64,000 nt of DNA, taken from NCBI GenBank assembly GCA_002010065.2, contig MTMD02000015.1, positions 62,001 through 126,000 of the forward strand, given 5' to 3'. The notes under the pieces are model-generated. The model had not been told where the DNA came from and searched no databases. It worked only from the letters and a program-made list of their open reading frames with translations. Source of the DNA: Candidatus Pyrohabitans jungbluthii (GTDB lineage Archaea > Hydrothermarchaeota > Hydrothermarchaeia > Hydrothermarchaeales > BMS3B). Positions within the stretch are counted from its first letter, which is position 1, and the number at the start of each line of letters is the position of its first letter. The translations under genes and the position numbers were made by a program. This document shows positions 51,276-59,485 of this stretch, piece by piece.

Positions 51276-51965
51276 TCACCTCACAAGAAATATGCTGTGG
51301 CACCCTTTAAGGGAGCAGGTGTTTGCTGAGATTACATTTATTGCCTCTTGAGCTCGTGCTGTATCGTTGGCTGCCAGCGCTTCCTCCAGGTTAACAACGT
51401 ACTCCTCCTTCATCCTCTCTTCGGTGAGTTCTGGCAGGAACTTCGCCACCATCTGCTTGCTTTCAAAGTAGTACCTCTTAAACTCAGGGAAGTGTCTTTT
51501 CGCTTTTTCGATGTCTCCCTCACGCAGGGCTTTCTTAATCTCGCTGTACTCGTACTCCAGGTTTGCCATGGCTCCGCCGCTGCGTTGGTGGCATACACTA
51601 ACGCCGCAGCTACCAGCGATGTTAGAAATCACCTGCTCAGCCTTCGTGAAGTCTCGAGCATGGAGGTGCTCTCCCAGCATTGTGAGGTCTTCCTCAGCCA
51701 CCATGAACCTGAGATGCTGCTCCCCAGCTTTTTCCTTTGCCTTCTCATAAACTTGAAGCAAAGCTTTGTAATGCTCCTCCGCCGACTTGGCGTCGCCTGC
51801 TGCGATAGCCTGCTTTAGCGCAGAGTATTCCTCCTCGAAGCTGCTCTGTATCTCCTTCGCCTCTATAATCCTCTCCTTCTCAGGCTTAACCTCTTCAGCC
51901 GGCTGAGCGCAGCCAGAAAGGAACATTCCGACAAGGAGTAGGGGGATAAGCTTCCTGAGATTCAT
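51276..51965 (-). CDS. Di-heme c-type cytochrome lipoprotein with CX4CH sites
   Basis: A 229-residue protein from ATG 51965 (AGGAGGT 5 bases upstream). A lipobox 'FLSGC' (Cys19) anchors it outside the membrane. Two similar helical domains follow (~40-127 and ~135-223), each ending in a heme-like motif: C120-GVSV-C125-H126 and C217-SLKG-C222-H223. The spacing is C-x4-C-H rather than C-x2-C-H; such sites are known in some multiheme cytochromes. A helical bundle with heme near its C-terminus recalls cytochrome c'. It probably carries electrons at the outer face of the membrane. Confidence 0.75.
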   Translation of the reverse strand: MNLRKLIPLLLVGMFLSGCAQPAEEVKPEKERIIEAKEIQSSFEEEYSALKQAIAAGDAKSAEEHYKALLQVYEKAKEKAGEQHLRFMVAEEDLTMLGEHLHARDFTKAEQVISNIAGSCGVSVCHQRSGGAMANLEYEYSEIKKALREGDIEKAKRHFPEFKRYYFESKQMVAKFLPELTEERMKEEYVVNLEEALAANDTARAQEAINVISANTCSLKGCHSIFLVR

Positions 51966-52162
51966 AGCATACCTCCTAATCATCATCCTACCATATCCCT
52001 ATCCTAACAATTTTAAACATGGTACAGGCGAGCCCTACCCTTGCGATTTGTAAACCACCAAAATTATCCCCCTGTAAAAGGAAGTGAAAGGTTATTCGCA
52101 TTATTATCTCATTATGGGCACATTTAGCACATATTTCATAACCGCGTTGCAAAGGTTTACAG

Positions 52163-52179
52163 AGATATATTAAATATCT
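52163..52179 (+). promoter_or_regulatory. Palindromic TATA region before the CWB2 protein gene
   Basis: AGATAT-attaa-ATATCT is a 17-base inverted repeat that includes a TATA-like core, about 40 bases before the start codon. A regulator binding the palindrome would block TBP. The ribosome site AGGAGGTGA (52202-52210) follows. The other ~170 bases of the gap from 51966 show nothing definite. Confidence 0.4.
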
Positions 52180-52215
52180 AGTGGGTGTAAGTATTACTAA
52201 AAAGGAGGTGAGGGA

Positions 52216-53265
52216 TTGTATATGAAAGGACAGGTAATTTCCGCTCTGGTGTTGATTGCGCTGCTGAGCGCACCTGCGTATGCGTTAGAGAAGACTATAA
52301 TCCTAGTTTCGGACAATCCCGCGGATCTGGCGATTGCCCAGTCTCTGGGGGAGAAGCTTAACATAGATATTGTAATAACTCCCTGGGGCACACTGAGCGA
52401 CGAGGCGATTGAGAAAATCCAGGCGAGTGGTGCCACGCAGGTGTATGTGATAGGCGGCGAGGTTGCTGTGCCAGACGTGGAGGTAAAGCTGAATGTCAAG
52501 GTGAAGAGGTTCGCAGGCAAGGACAGGCACCACACCTCTGCGCTTGTGGCACAGGAGTGGGGCACCGCTGAAGAGGTGGTTATTGCCGAGGGCTACGATG
52601 AGGAGGGTATTAAAGAAGCGATGGCGAAGGCCAAGGCTAAAGGCGTGCCAATGCTTTTTGTTAAGCCTGGAGAAGTGCCCGAGGAGGTTGCTCAAGCTAT
52701 TGAAAAGCTCAAATGCAAGGCTGCGGTAGTGGTGCCAGCGCCCAACATGGTTAAAGAAAGGGTGAGAGCAAAAATAAGAGAACACGGCGTAGAGGAGATA
52801 AACGAGACCGCCGTAAACTTCGAGGAAAGGGCTGCTACGGCTATAGAAGCCGCGGAGGAGGCGATAGCCCAGGCGGAGGCGAATACCGGTGAGATTACCG
52901 ATGGAAGGAGTGTGGCAGCGGCGAGACTGGTTGTAAATGCAAAGAAGCATCTTGACAGGGCGAAGGAAGCCTTCAGCGAAGGTAGCTACGGGGAAGCTTT
53001 TGGCTTAGCAGTTGCCGCAAAGGCGCAGGCGGAGGCGGCGATAAAAATCTCCCAGGGCGTAGTGGTCGGAAATTTCAAGCACGCGGTTGTTAACGCGGAG
53101 CAGGAAATTAAAGCGAAAGGCATTGCGAAGGTGAAGGGTGAGATAGATGTGGAGGCAGGGAAACACGGGGTCAAAATAGGAATGCACAGAGAAATGGAGG
53201 TTATGCCAGGCATGGACAACGCCACTGAGAAATATCCCCCTGCAGCACCGCCCATGAAGAGGTGA
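52216..53265 (+). CDS. Secreted cell-wall-binding-repeat-2 (CWB2) protein
   Basis: About 349 residues from TTG 52216 (spacing of 5 from AGGAGGTGA) or 347 from ATG 52222. A signal peptide ends 'APAYA'. A CWB2-like domain follows: 'TIILVSDNPADLAIAQSLGEKL', 'GATQVYVIGGEVAVPDVEVKL' (fragments) and 'VKRFAGKDRHHTSALVAQEW', ~28-200. A helical Ala/Glu-rich region (~205-285) and a Pro-rich tail ('YPPAAPPMKR') lack a membrane anchor. CWB2 binds cell-envelope polymers in bacteria; in this archaeon a surface-layer or envelope role is inferred. Confidence 0.8.
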   Translation: MYMKGQVISALVLIALLSAPAYALEKTIILVSDNPADLAIAQSLGEKLNIDIVITPWGTLSDEAIEKIQASGATQVYVIGGEVAVPDVEVKLNVKVKRFAGKDRHHTSALVAQEWGTAEEVVIAEGYDEEGIKEAMAKAKAKGVPMLFVKPGEVPEEVAQAIEKLKCKAAVVVPAPNMVKERVRAKIREHGVEEINETAVNFEERAATAIEAAEEAIAQAEANTGEITDGRSVAAARLVVNAKKHLDRAKEAFSEGSYGEAFGLAVAAKAQAEAAIKISQGVVVGNFKHAVVNAEQEIKAKGIAKVKGEIDVEAGKHGVKIGMHREMEVMPGMDNATEKYPPAAPPMKR

Positions 53266-53275
53266 ATTCGCTTAA

Positions 53276-53293
53276 AGGGGGGTCCAAGCCCCT
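53276..53293. terminator. Hairpin between convergent genes
   Basis: AGGGG (53276-53280) pairs with CCCCT (53289-53293) across an 8-base loop, followed by TTCCTTTTT on the plus strand. It sits between the CWB2 gene stop and the end of the minus-strand operon. A termination role is likely but unproven. Confidence 0.35.
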
Positions 53294-54285
53294 CATTCCT
53301 TTTTGTACATGGCTATACGCTGGGTAAACCTCTCCTCTTTGTAAATCTTATACCCGAATTCCAGCTCTACTTGGGCGAGCCTTTCAAAACCTTCGCTGCG
53401 CAGCGTTGCGGAGAGCACATCCCTTGAGAACTTCTCATCTGCAATGGGGCGCCAGATTGCAAGCTCCCATAAATCCTGGGGGTAGAAGTCCCCGCACTTC
53501 TCAGCTTCAATGGGCTCCAGCAGGAGAAGCTTTCCTCCGCGCTGCAGAAGCTCTGCCGCATTTCTGAGCGCTCCCGTGGCATCTTCCACATACTCGAGCA
53601 AAGCGTCCACAATCACCCAGTCACAGCTTTCATTGCGAAGGGGCACAGCATGCTCAACATCGTAGGCGAGAAAGCTTCCGTAGCTGAGCCACTCCTTCAC
53701 GCGCCTCAGTATGGTGGTTGAGAGATTGCCACATATCAGCCTGGCGTTGTTGTGCTTTGCCTTTTGCAGATAGCTTTTAATCCCGGTGGCTGCATCAAAC
53801 ACAACCTCCCTCATGCGCGGGTTGAGCAAGCTCTCGAAGGCGGCTATACGACGCATCGCAAGCTCGTCGGGCTCACTCCTCCTCCCCCTGCTATCCTCTG
53901 CAGGGATGCTGCGCCTCTCAAAGAGCTCATAAAAGCGCTTCCAGGGCACCACCCTAATCGAGTACCTCAGCTTCGGCGAGAGTTTCGCAGCCCTGCCACG
54001 GTTGTCCAGCTCGAGTTTAAGCTTTTCGCTCGCGGAGGAGAATTCCACCTCAAGCTTATCTCCGCGAGGGTTAAGCGCTGAGATGCGGTACTCTCTGCCC
54101 TTGCCCACTCTCGGCATTATGGCGATGTACACATTGCCCTCGGGAAGCTCTGCTCCGGTGAAGCTACCCAGCCTCTCGCGGGAGTAGAGCTTCAGAAGCG
54201 CATACTCACCTTTGCTGAGCCTCTCCACTCTAACCGGGAGGTGAATCGCCCTCTTTTTACCCCTGCGCAGCGCAACCAGCGTCAT
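53293..54285 (-). CDS. SAM methyltransferase-like protein with N-terminal beta domain
   Basis: A 330-residue protein. The N-terminal ~120 residues are beta-rich with no recognised family. The C-terminal part is a Rossmann methyltransferase with a weak motif I ('VVFDAATGIKSYLQKAK'), 'FLAYDVEHAVPLRNESCDWVIVDALLEYV' (fragments) and 'LLQRGGKLLLLEP'. Motif I has ATG instead of GxG, so SAM binding is not certain. Last gene of a six-gene operon; overlaps the FmdE gene by 4 bases. Confidence 0.65.
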   Translation of the reverse strand: MTLVALRRGKKRAIHLPVRVERLSKGEYALLKLYSRERLGSFTGAELPEGNVYIAIMPRVGKGREYRISALNPRGDKLEVEFSSASEKLKLELDNRGRAAKLSPKLRYSIRVVPWKRFYELFERRSIPAEDSRGRRSEPDELAMRRIAAFESLLNPRMREVVFDAATGIKSYLQKAKHNNARLICGNLSTTILRRVKEWLSYGSFLAYDVEHAVPLRNESCDWVIVDALLEYVEDATGALRNAAELLQRGGKLLLLEPIEAEKCGDFYPQDLWELAIWRPIADEKFSRDVLSATLRSEGFERLAQVELEFGYKIYKEERFTQRIAMYKKE

Positions 54286-55007
54286 ATCTCCACTTTTTCT
54301 AGCTCTCGAATCTCAAAATCACCGCTGCAAAGCCTGCACACGCCATTGCTGAGCCTCGTCGCCTCTGTAATTTCGTTGCACACCGTGCAGCGCTTCGGCG
54401 AGGCTATGTACTGCATATCCAGAGGGTACATGAGCTTCGAGAGGTCAACCTCAACGCGGGTGACAATAAAAAGCTCAGAGTCGCTCATCCTGTGCCACTT
54501 TAATATAAGTTCCCTCTCTATTTTCTGAAGCCGCTTTCGCTCAGCCAGCGCTTTTTCAAGGTCCCCCTTCGCATAAACGCGATAGAACTGCTCTAGCTGC
54601 TTGCCATAGTCGATGTGCTCCTCGTCAACGTCTGGCTTGCACTTAATTCTCAGCGCTTCCCCGGTGGCGAGGTTTCCGAAGATGGCGGCAAACTTTCCGT
54701 GGTCCAAGAAGACCAGCCTACCGCTTCCAAAGCTGCACTGCGTGGCTGCGGCTATACCATCGGCGGCGCATGTGAGAATCTCAACTGCCGCCACAAGGTC
54801 ACGCTTTCTTTTCAGATCAAGCAGGCGCACTGCAAGGTGCCCCATCCTCGTACCTAAGTAGCTGGCGGTGCATATATGCCCATGCACCTTTGGCACCGTT
54901 TCAAGAGCCTCACGCAGCGAGGGGTAGCTTGGCGCGCGCTTCCCATGCCCGCGCTTCCTCATGCTCGGCAGCAAATCTTCTATTTCAAAGTCTGGAGTAT
55001 AGCTCAT
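54282..55007 (-). CDS. FmdE-domain protein with C-terminal zinc ribbon
   Basis: A 241-residue protein with 'VHGHICTASYLGTRMG' (HGHxC metal motif), 'CAADGIAAATQCSFGSGRLVFLDHGKFAAIF' (fragments) and a C-terminal ribbon 'CTVCNEITEATRLSNGVCRLC' (C-x2-C pairs). It is a diverged relative of the FmdE protein at 25604, with Ile-Cys-Thr instead of Leu-Cys-Pro. Its operon neighbours (B12 radical SAM, PqqD-like, MfnB) suggest a biosynthetic rather than a dehydrogenase-subunit role; this is inference. Confidence 0.85.
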   Translation of the reverse strand: MSYTPDFEIEDLLPSMRKRGHGKRAPSYPSLREALETVPKVHGHICTASYLGTRMGHLAVRLLDLKRKRDLVAAVEILTCAADGIAAATQCSFGSGRLVFLDHGKFAAIFGNLATGEALRIKCKPDVDEEHIDYGKQLEQFYRVYAKGDLEKALAERKRLQKIERELILKWHRMSDSELFIVTRVEVDLSKLMYPLDMQYIASPKRCTVCNEITEATRLSNGVCRLCSGDFEIRELEKVEI

Positions 55008-56347
55008 CCTGTAGCCTCCTTTTCTAGGGCTATGCTCCTGAAGGAGCGCCTCTCCACACCGGGGAGGACGCGCAGCATGGCGGGAGCCTCTCCGGGTGGT
55101 GCTACATTGGGTACTTCAACCTTATAAAGCCTCGCGAGGGCGTCGAAGAGCAAAGTTCTGAGCTCATCCTGCGAGAAGTGAGAGGTTTCAATCACCGGAT
55201 TGAGGTGGTGGTACTCCCACCAGTTGCATGAGCGCAGCTTTAATCCAAGCTCAGAGGCGTGCCTGAACAGGTAGGTGTCGGGGTAGGGAGTTTGAACAGC
55301 AAACGTAGCCTCGCCTCCCAGCGAGCACACCTCCTCGGCTAAGCGTATGGTAGCCTCCACGCTTTCCCTAGTGTCCCAGGGGTGCCCTATCATGAAGCCG
55401 CATACCGGCGTTATCCCCTCGCGTACAAACTTACGAACTACGTCGAGTAGCCTCTCCAAGGCGATCTCCTTCTTTATGGCGTCCACCACCTCCTGAGAGC
55501 CGCTCTCTATACCGAAGCGCACAACCTCGCAGCCTGCGCTCGCCATGGCTTCAATCAGTTTCTCATCAACGTGGTCAAGGCGAAGCTCCGCGTACCACCG
55601 CATCCCTAACCTCGACACGAGGGAGCATATCCTGAGGGCGCGTTTCCTGTCGTAGGCGAAGTTGGGGTCTATGACGAAGAAGGAGCTCAACCCAAGGCTG
55701 CGAAGATGCTCAACTTCGCGAGCCACGCTCTCAGGGGTGCGCATTCTCAGCTTACCGGACATGGCGCGGGAAGAGCAGTACACGCAGCTGTAGGCGCATC
55801 CTCGCGACGTCGCTATTGCGCCTGGCAAAGCGTAGGCTTTCAGGTTGAGCAGGTGCCTCGCGGGTAGAGGGAGCGCATCCAGGTCGCGAACCCGCCACAC
55901 GCCGTTGCTCTTCGCTTTGCCTTCGCTGAGGTAGGCGATGCCCTTAACGCTGCGCACGTCTTTGCCCTTCTCAAGGCGGGACACGAGCTCAGCGAAGGCG
56001 AGTTCACCCTCGCCGCGAACCGCAAAGTTAAACCCGTGCCTAAGCACCTCCTCATAGCGAAAGGTGGCGTGAATCCCGCCTATCGCCACGAGCTTTCCCT
56101 GCTCCTTCGCCGCCTCGAGTACCGCAAGCGCATAGGGGTAGTTCTGTGTGTAGCTGGAAACCCCGACAAGCTCAGCTTCTGCGATGCGCTGCTCAAGCTT
56201 CGCTTTCCCCAGGTTAAGGTCAAGAATCTCTACGCGATGCCCTCGCTGCTCAAGCATCGCCGCTATGTACGCAAGTCCCAAGGGGGGCATCGCCACCCTC
56301 TTCTCCGAGGCGCTGCTGTGGGGAACCTCTACGAGAAGCACATCCAA
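55004..56347 (-). CDS. B12-binding-domain radical SAM protein
   Basis: A 447-residue protein. An N-terminal cobalamin-binding-like Rossmann domain ('PPLGLAYIAAMLEQRGHRVEILDL', 'LVAIGGIHATFRYEEVL', 'AVRGEGELAFAELV'; fragments) lacks the DxHxxG motif, as in many class B enzymes. The radical SAM motif is C-x3-C-x2-C in 'SRGCAYSCVYCSS' (~185). 'RFGIESGSQEVVDAIKK' and 'GFMIGHPWDTRESVEATI' complete the barrel. Such enzymes often methylate unactivated carbons. It overlaps the PqqD-like gene by 19 bases, which suggests a peptide substrate. Confidence 0.88.
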   Translation of the reverse strand: MDVLLVEVPHSSASEKRVAMPPLGLAYIAAMLEQRGHRVEILDLNLGKAKLEQRIAEAELVGVSSYTQNYPYALAVLEAAKEQGKLVAIGGIHATFRYEEVLRHGFNFAVRGEGELAFAELVSRLEKGKDVRSVKGIAYLSEGKAKSNGVWRVRDLDALPLPARHLLNLKAYALPGAIATSRGCAYSCVYCSSRAMSGKLRMRTPESVAREVEHLRSLGLSSFFVIDPNFAYDRKRALRICSLVSRLGMRWYAELRLDHVDEKLIEAMASAGCEVVRFGIESGSQEVVDAIKKEIALERLLDVVRKFVREGITPVCGFMIGHPWDTRESVEATIRLAEEVCSLGGEATFAVQTPYPDTYLFRHASELGLKLRSCNWWEYHHLNPVIETSHFSQDELRTLLFDALARLYKVEVPNVAPPGEAPAMLRVLPGVERRSFRSIALEKEATG

Positions 56348-56589
56348 GGTACTTCCTCCACAAAGCCCTTCTCCATCCAGAGCTTCAGCAGCCGCTTAGC
56401 CTCTTCGCGGTGCTCTGAAAACTCCCGCTCTATTAACTCCTCAACCTCCTGCATGGTTTTACCGTGCACTTCTTCCCAGAGTCTCGTCGCAGCTTCGTTG
56501 AGCACGTATATGCCATCCCTCGCCATGAGGATAACCCTCTTGCCCTCGCGCTTCCATACCATATTCGCCCTCGCCAGCCTGTACTCCAT
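56329..56589 (-). CDS. Stand-alone PqqD-like peptide-recognition (RRE) protein
   Basis: An 86-residue protein. 'MVWKREGKRVILMARDGIYVLNEAATRLWEEVHGKTMQEVEELI' (fragments) has the PqqD pattern: a beta hairpin, 'YVLNEAATRLWE', then 'T.EEV...I' and 'LLKLWMEKGFVEEV'. PqqD proteins hold the leader of a precursor peptide for a radical SAM enzyme. It is followed, with overlap, by the B12 radical SAM gene. No precursor peptide is evident directly beside it; the 39-aa peptide at 3122 is far away. Confidence 0.82.
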   Translation of the reverse strand: MEYRLARANMVWKREGKRVILMARDGIYVLNEAATRLWEEVHGKTMQEVEELIEREFSEHREEAKRLLKLWMEKGFVEEVPWMCFS

Positions 56590-56590
56590 G

Positions 56591-57283
56591 CTACAACCTC
56601 CCCAGTGCGCGGAGCAGCTCCTCTACTCGTGAGCGCTTCACCACGCCTGCTTCGCACGCCGCGCCGCGAAAGCCCAGTATATCGCTTCCTATGCTAACCG
56701 CACGCTCTAGGTGTGGGATGCGGAGCGAGCCCGAGATGCAGGTCTCCATCCCGCGTTCATGGGCGAGGTCAACAAACTCGCGAAGCCTCTCCACAGAGGC
56801 GAAGTCCAGGATGTTTCGCCCGTCCTTTACTGCGGTGTCCAGCATAATAACATCACAGCTTACGTGCTTCACAAATTCGAAGGGGTTGGCACTGCCAGTG
56901 CGCCAGTAGTCAGCATAGCCAGAGATAATCAGCTTAGCTCCACCACCCTCCTCGGCAAGCGCACGCTTTAAAGCCCTGGAGAGTTTCTCCGCCTGCTCTG
57001 TTGTCTTAACGCCGTAGAAGGAGGCGACAACGTAGTCCACACCTAAACGAGCCACGCCGTATGCAGCCAAGCTTGCGGTGCCTGGCTTGAAGTCTAGGTC
57101 GCCTATGCTCGCCGCAACCTCAATGCGAGGCGGAAGAAGCTCCATCACTTCCTTTATCACCCAGGGCTTGTTGGCGCCCAGCGTCCCCTCCCCGGGGTTC
57201 TTTATGTCGAGAATATCCACGCCGCCTGCTGCCAGAACCTCGCTTGCCTCTTTCTTGTCCTTTATGCTTATGAGCACCCTCAT
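56591..57283 (-). CDS. mfnB: (5-formylfuran-3-yl)methyl phosphate synthase MfnB
   Basis: A 230-residue TIM-barrel protein (DUF556). 'LISIKDKKEASEVLAAGGVDILDIKNPGEGTLGANKPWVI' (fragments) contains the catalytic Lys in DIKNPGEG; 'LDTAVKDGRNILDF', 'CISGSLRIPHL' and 'LGFRGAACE' follow. It condenses two glyceraldehyde-3-phosphates in methanofuran synthesis. It lies 1 base before the PqqD-like gene and overlaps the upstream HhH gene by 4 bases, so methanofuran synthesis and the B12 radical SAM system share an operon. Confidence 0.93.
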   Translation of the reverse strand: MRVLISIKDKKEASEVLAAGGVDILDIKNPGEGTLGANKPWVIKEVMELLPPRIEVAASIGDLDFKPGTASLAAYGVARLGVDYVVASFYGVKTTEQAEKLSRALKRALAEEGGGAKLIISGYADYWRTGSANPFEFVKHVSCDVIMLDTAVKDGRNILDFASVERLREFVDLAHERGMETCISGSLRIPHLERAVSIGSDILGFRGAACEAGVVKRSRVEELLRALGRL

Positions 57284-57795
57284 CTTTCCATCCCCAGCAC
57301 CGTCAGAGCCTTGCTCACCTCGTAGGCGGTGATGCGCTTGCCCTTCCGCAGCTTCGAGATCTCGGCGCGGTAACTGCTGTAGTCTTCAGGGGTAAATCTT
57401 AGTTTGGGCGTGGAAAAGAGCGCCACCCAGGCGAAGTGGTTGAGAAAGGGCAAAGCTTCAGGCTCGAGAAGGCTGAGCACGAACGACGCTACTCTAACAT
57501 CGACGCCGCTCAGGCTAATAAGCTTCCTAAGCGCTTTCTCCGGGGGCAGCGCAAAAGCCTCTTCGGTGGTGTGCTTGAGTATGTTGGGCTCATTTGCGCT
57601 CGCATACGCGGCTAGTGAAGCGTCGACGAAAGCGGCGATACGCACCAACTCAAAGTATGTTAGATACTTTGGCTCGCGTTCAGCAAGCACACGGGAGATC
57701 TTAAGCATGGCTTCCTCTCGCTGGTATGGCCTACTCCCTGCGCTGAAACGCGCCGCAAGGGTACGAAGCTTCTCTTCGCTTATGTGGTGAAGCAA
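57280..57795 (-). CDS. Helix-hairpin-helix protein, DNA-glycosylase-like
   Basis: A 171-residue protein. 'LISLSGVDVRVASFVLSLLEPEALPFLNHFAW' (fragments) resembles the HhH-GPD region of DNA glycosylases (L.G.....S.VL.....P..FP..D) with Asn in place of the usual catalytic Asp. The N-terminal helices have no clear match. It is the first gene of the minus-strand operon with mfnB. Activity is doubtful given the missing Asp. Confidence 0.55.
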   Translation of the reverse strand: MLHHISEEKLRTLAARFSAGSRPYQREEAMLKISRVLAEREPKYLTYFELVRIAAFVDASLAAYASANEPNILKHTTEEAFALPPEKALRKLISLSGVDVRVASFVLSLLEPEALPFLNHFAWVALFSTPKLRFTPEDYSSYRAEISKLRKGKRITAYEVSKALTVLGMER

Positions 57796-57842
57796 TTTTG
57801 ACCCTCGTGAAATTTTTATTTAACTCCGCCTCATAACATGCT

Positions 57843-58004
57843 ATGGCAATCTGGAAATGCCCCCGCTGCGGCGCTACAAAGCAGGTGGTGTGCCCCGTAT
57901 GCGGCGCGGACAAGCGTGCCGGCGAGACCTGCGATTACTGTGGAAGCGAGTTCTCCTTCACCCTGTGCCCAAAATGCGGATATGAGCAGAGGCATAGCAG
58001 ATAA
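57843..58004 (+). CDS. 53-residue zinc-ribbon protein with four CxxC pairs
   Basis: ATG 57843 to TAA 58002-58004. Cys pairs: CPRC, CPVC, CDYC and CPKC, so two zinc ribbons (or rubredoxin-like knuckles) are likely. AATTTTTATTTAAC starts ~35 bases before the ATG, giving a leaderless promoter. The next promoter and livG-like gene follow after 34 bases. Such mini zinc proteins usually bind partners or nucleic acid; no specific role can be assigned. Confidence 0.75.
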   Translation: MAIWKCPRCGATKQVVCPVCGADKRAGETCDYCGSEFSFTLCPKCGYEQRHSR

Positions 58005-58037
58005 AATTTTTATACGTGCTAAGCGAGGATAAGCCCA

Positions 58038-58775
58038 ATGGCGTTGCTTCAGATTCAAGGTATACGCAAGAGTTTCTCTGGCTTGGTCGCATTGAAGAAC
58101 GTGAACTTCGAGGTGAGAGAGGGAGAGATTCTTGGCTTAGTCGGCCCCAACGGGGCGGGTAAGTCAACGCTTATAAACATAATCTCCGGGATATACCGCC
58201 CTGACAGCGGTAAGGTGGTGTTCAGGGGCAGGGAGATAACAGGGCTGCCGCCCCACAGGATATGCCGCCTGGGCATTACCAGAACCTTCCAGAATGTGGA
58301 AACCTTTCCGGAGCTCACTGCGTTGGAGAATGTGCTGGTGGGCGCGCTCTTCGGAAAGAGAAATGGCGACCGAAGCGAGGCAATGGAAAGAGCTGAAGAA
58401 ATGCTGCGTTTTGTGGACTTCCCGAGGGAGAAGTTTGAGGTTAAGGTTAGAAATCTCAACGTTGGAGAGCTTAAAAAGCTCCAGCTAGCTCGTGCCCTTG
58501 CAACTGAGCCCAAGCTTCTCCTCCTAGACGAGGTGACAACGGGTTTGAATCCGAAGGAGAGCAAAGATGCGGTGAAGATGATAAGGAAAATCCGCGATAG
58601 TGGGGTTACAATACTCATGGTGGAGCATATAATGAGGATAATCATGGGGGTGAGCGACCGCATAGTGGTGCTCAACTACGGGGAGAAGATAGCCGAGGGC
58701 ACACCCCGCGAGGTTGCCAGCGACCAGCGTGTTATTGAATCCTACTTGGGTGAGGCGTACAGTTTTGAGGGTTAG
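58038..58775 (+). CDS. ABC transporter ATPase, LivG-like (branched-chain amino acid type)
   Basis: A 245-residue ATPase. Walker A 'LVGPNGAGKSTLINII', Walker B 'LLLLDEVTTGLNP', H-loop 'MVEHIMRIIMGV' are LivG-like. The signature reads 'LNVGELKKLQLARAL', where LSYGQQ would be expected, so the C-loop is degenerate (LNVGE). AAAATTTTTATACG lies 34 bases before the ATG. No permease or binding-protein gene is nearby. Paired with a LivF-like ATPase by 2 bases. Confidence 0.88.
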   Translation: MALLQIQGIRKSFSGLVALKNVNFEVREGEILGLVGPNGAGKSTLINIISGIYRPDSGKVVFRGREITGLPPHRICRLGITRTFQNVETFPELTALENVLVGALFGKRNGDRSEAMERAEEMLRFVDFPREKFEVKVRNLNVGELKKLQLARALATEPKLLLLDEVTTGLNPKESKDAVKMIRKIRDSGVTILMVEHIMRIIMGVSDRIVVLNYGEKIAEGTPREVASDQRVIESYLGEAYSFEG

Positions 58776-58777
58776 AC

Positions 58778-59482
58778 ATGCTACGCGTGGAGAAGGTAAA
58801 TGCGGCCTACGGCTCACTTCAGGTGCTATGGGATGTGAGCTTCGAGGTAAGAGAGGGAGAGATAGTTACCATAATCGGCTCCAACGGTGCGGGTAAGACA
58901 ACGATAGCGAATGTGATAACGGGCTTGCTAAAGCCACTCTCCGGCAGGGTTACCTTCGACGGCGAGGACATAACCAACATGCCCGCGAATGAGCGCGTTA
59001 AGCTAGGAATTGCGCTTGTGCCCGAGGGGAGAGAGATATTTCCAAAGATGACGGTGCTGGACAACCTGCTGCTGGGCGCATACACGGTGAGGAACAAGGG
59101 CGAGGTTGAGGAGAGGCTTAAGTGGGTTTACGACATCTTCCCAAAGCTTAAAGAGCGCGAGACCCAGCTGGCTGGGACACTGAGCGGTGGAGAGCAGCAG
59201 ATGGTCGCTATAGCTCGAAGCTTAATGGCAAACCCGAAGCTTCTGATTCTGGACGAACCATCTCTTGGCCTTGCGCCGATAGTTGTGATAAAGGTGTTTG
59301 AGATTATAGAGAGGCTCAATCGAGAGGGGGTTACCATACTGCTTTCTGCGCAGAATGTGTACCGCGCCCTGGAAATATCGTCAAGAGCGTACGTGCTTGA
59401 GACGGGCAGAATAACCTTAGAGGGCAGGGGCAAAGAGCTGCTGGAGAATCCGTACGTTAAAGAGGCTTATTTAGGAGTTTAG
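58778..59482 (+). CDS. ABC transporter ATPase, LivF-like
   Basis: A 234-residue ATPase with Walker A 'IIGSNGAGKTTIANVI', canonical signature 'LSGGEQQMVAIARSL', Walker B 'LLILDEPSLGLAPIVV' and the LivF-type 'LSAQNVYRALEISSRAYVLETG'(fragments). The signature differs from the LivG-like partner. It is followed after 3 bases by the geranylgeranyl reductase gene. The substrate and the missing membrane subunits must lie elsewhere. Confidence 0.9.
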   Translation: MLRVEKVNAAYGSLQVLWDVSFEVREGEIVTIIGSNGAGKTTIANVITGLLKPLSGRVTFDGEDITNMPANERVKLGIALVPEGREIFPKMTVLDNLLLGAYTVRNKGEVEERLKWVYDIFPKLKERETQLAGTLSGGEQQMVAIARSLMANPKLLILDEPSLGLAPIVVIKVFEIIERLNREGVTILLSAQNVYRALEISSRAYVLETGRITLEGRGKELLENPYVKEAYLGV

Positions 59483-59485
59483 CGG

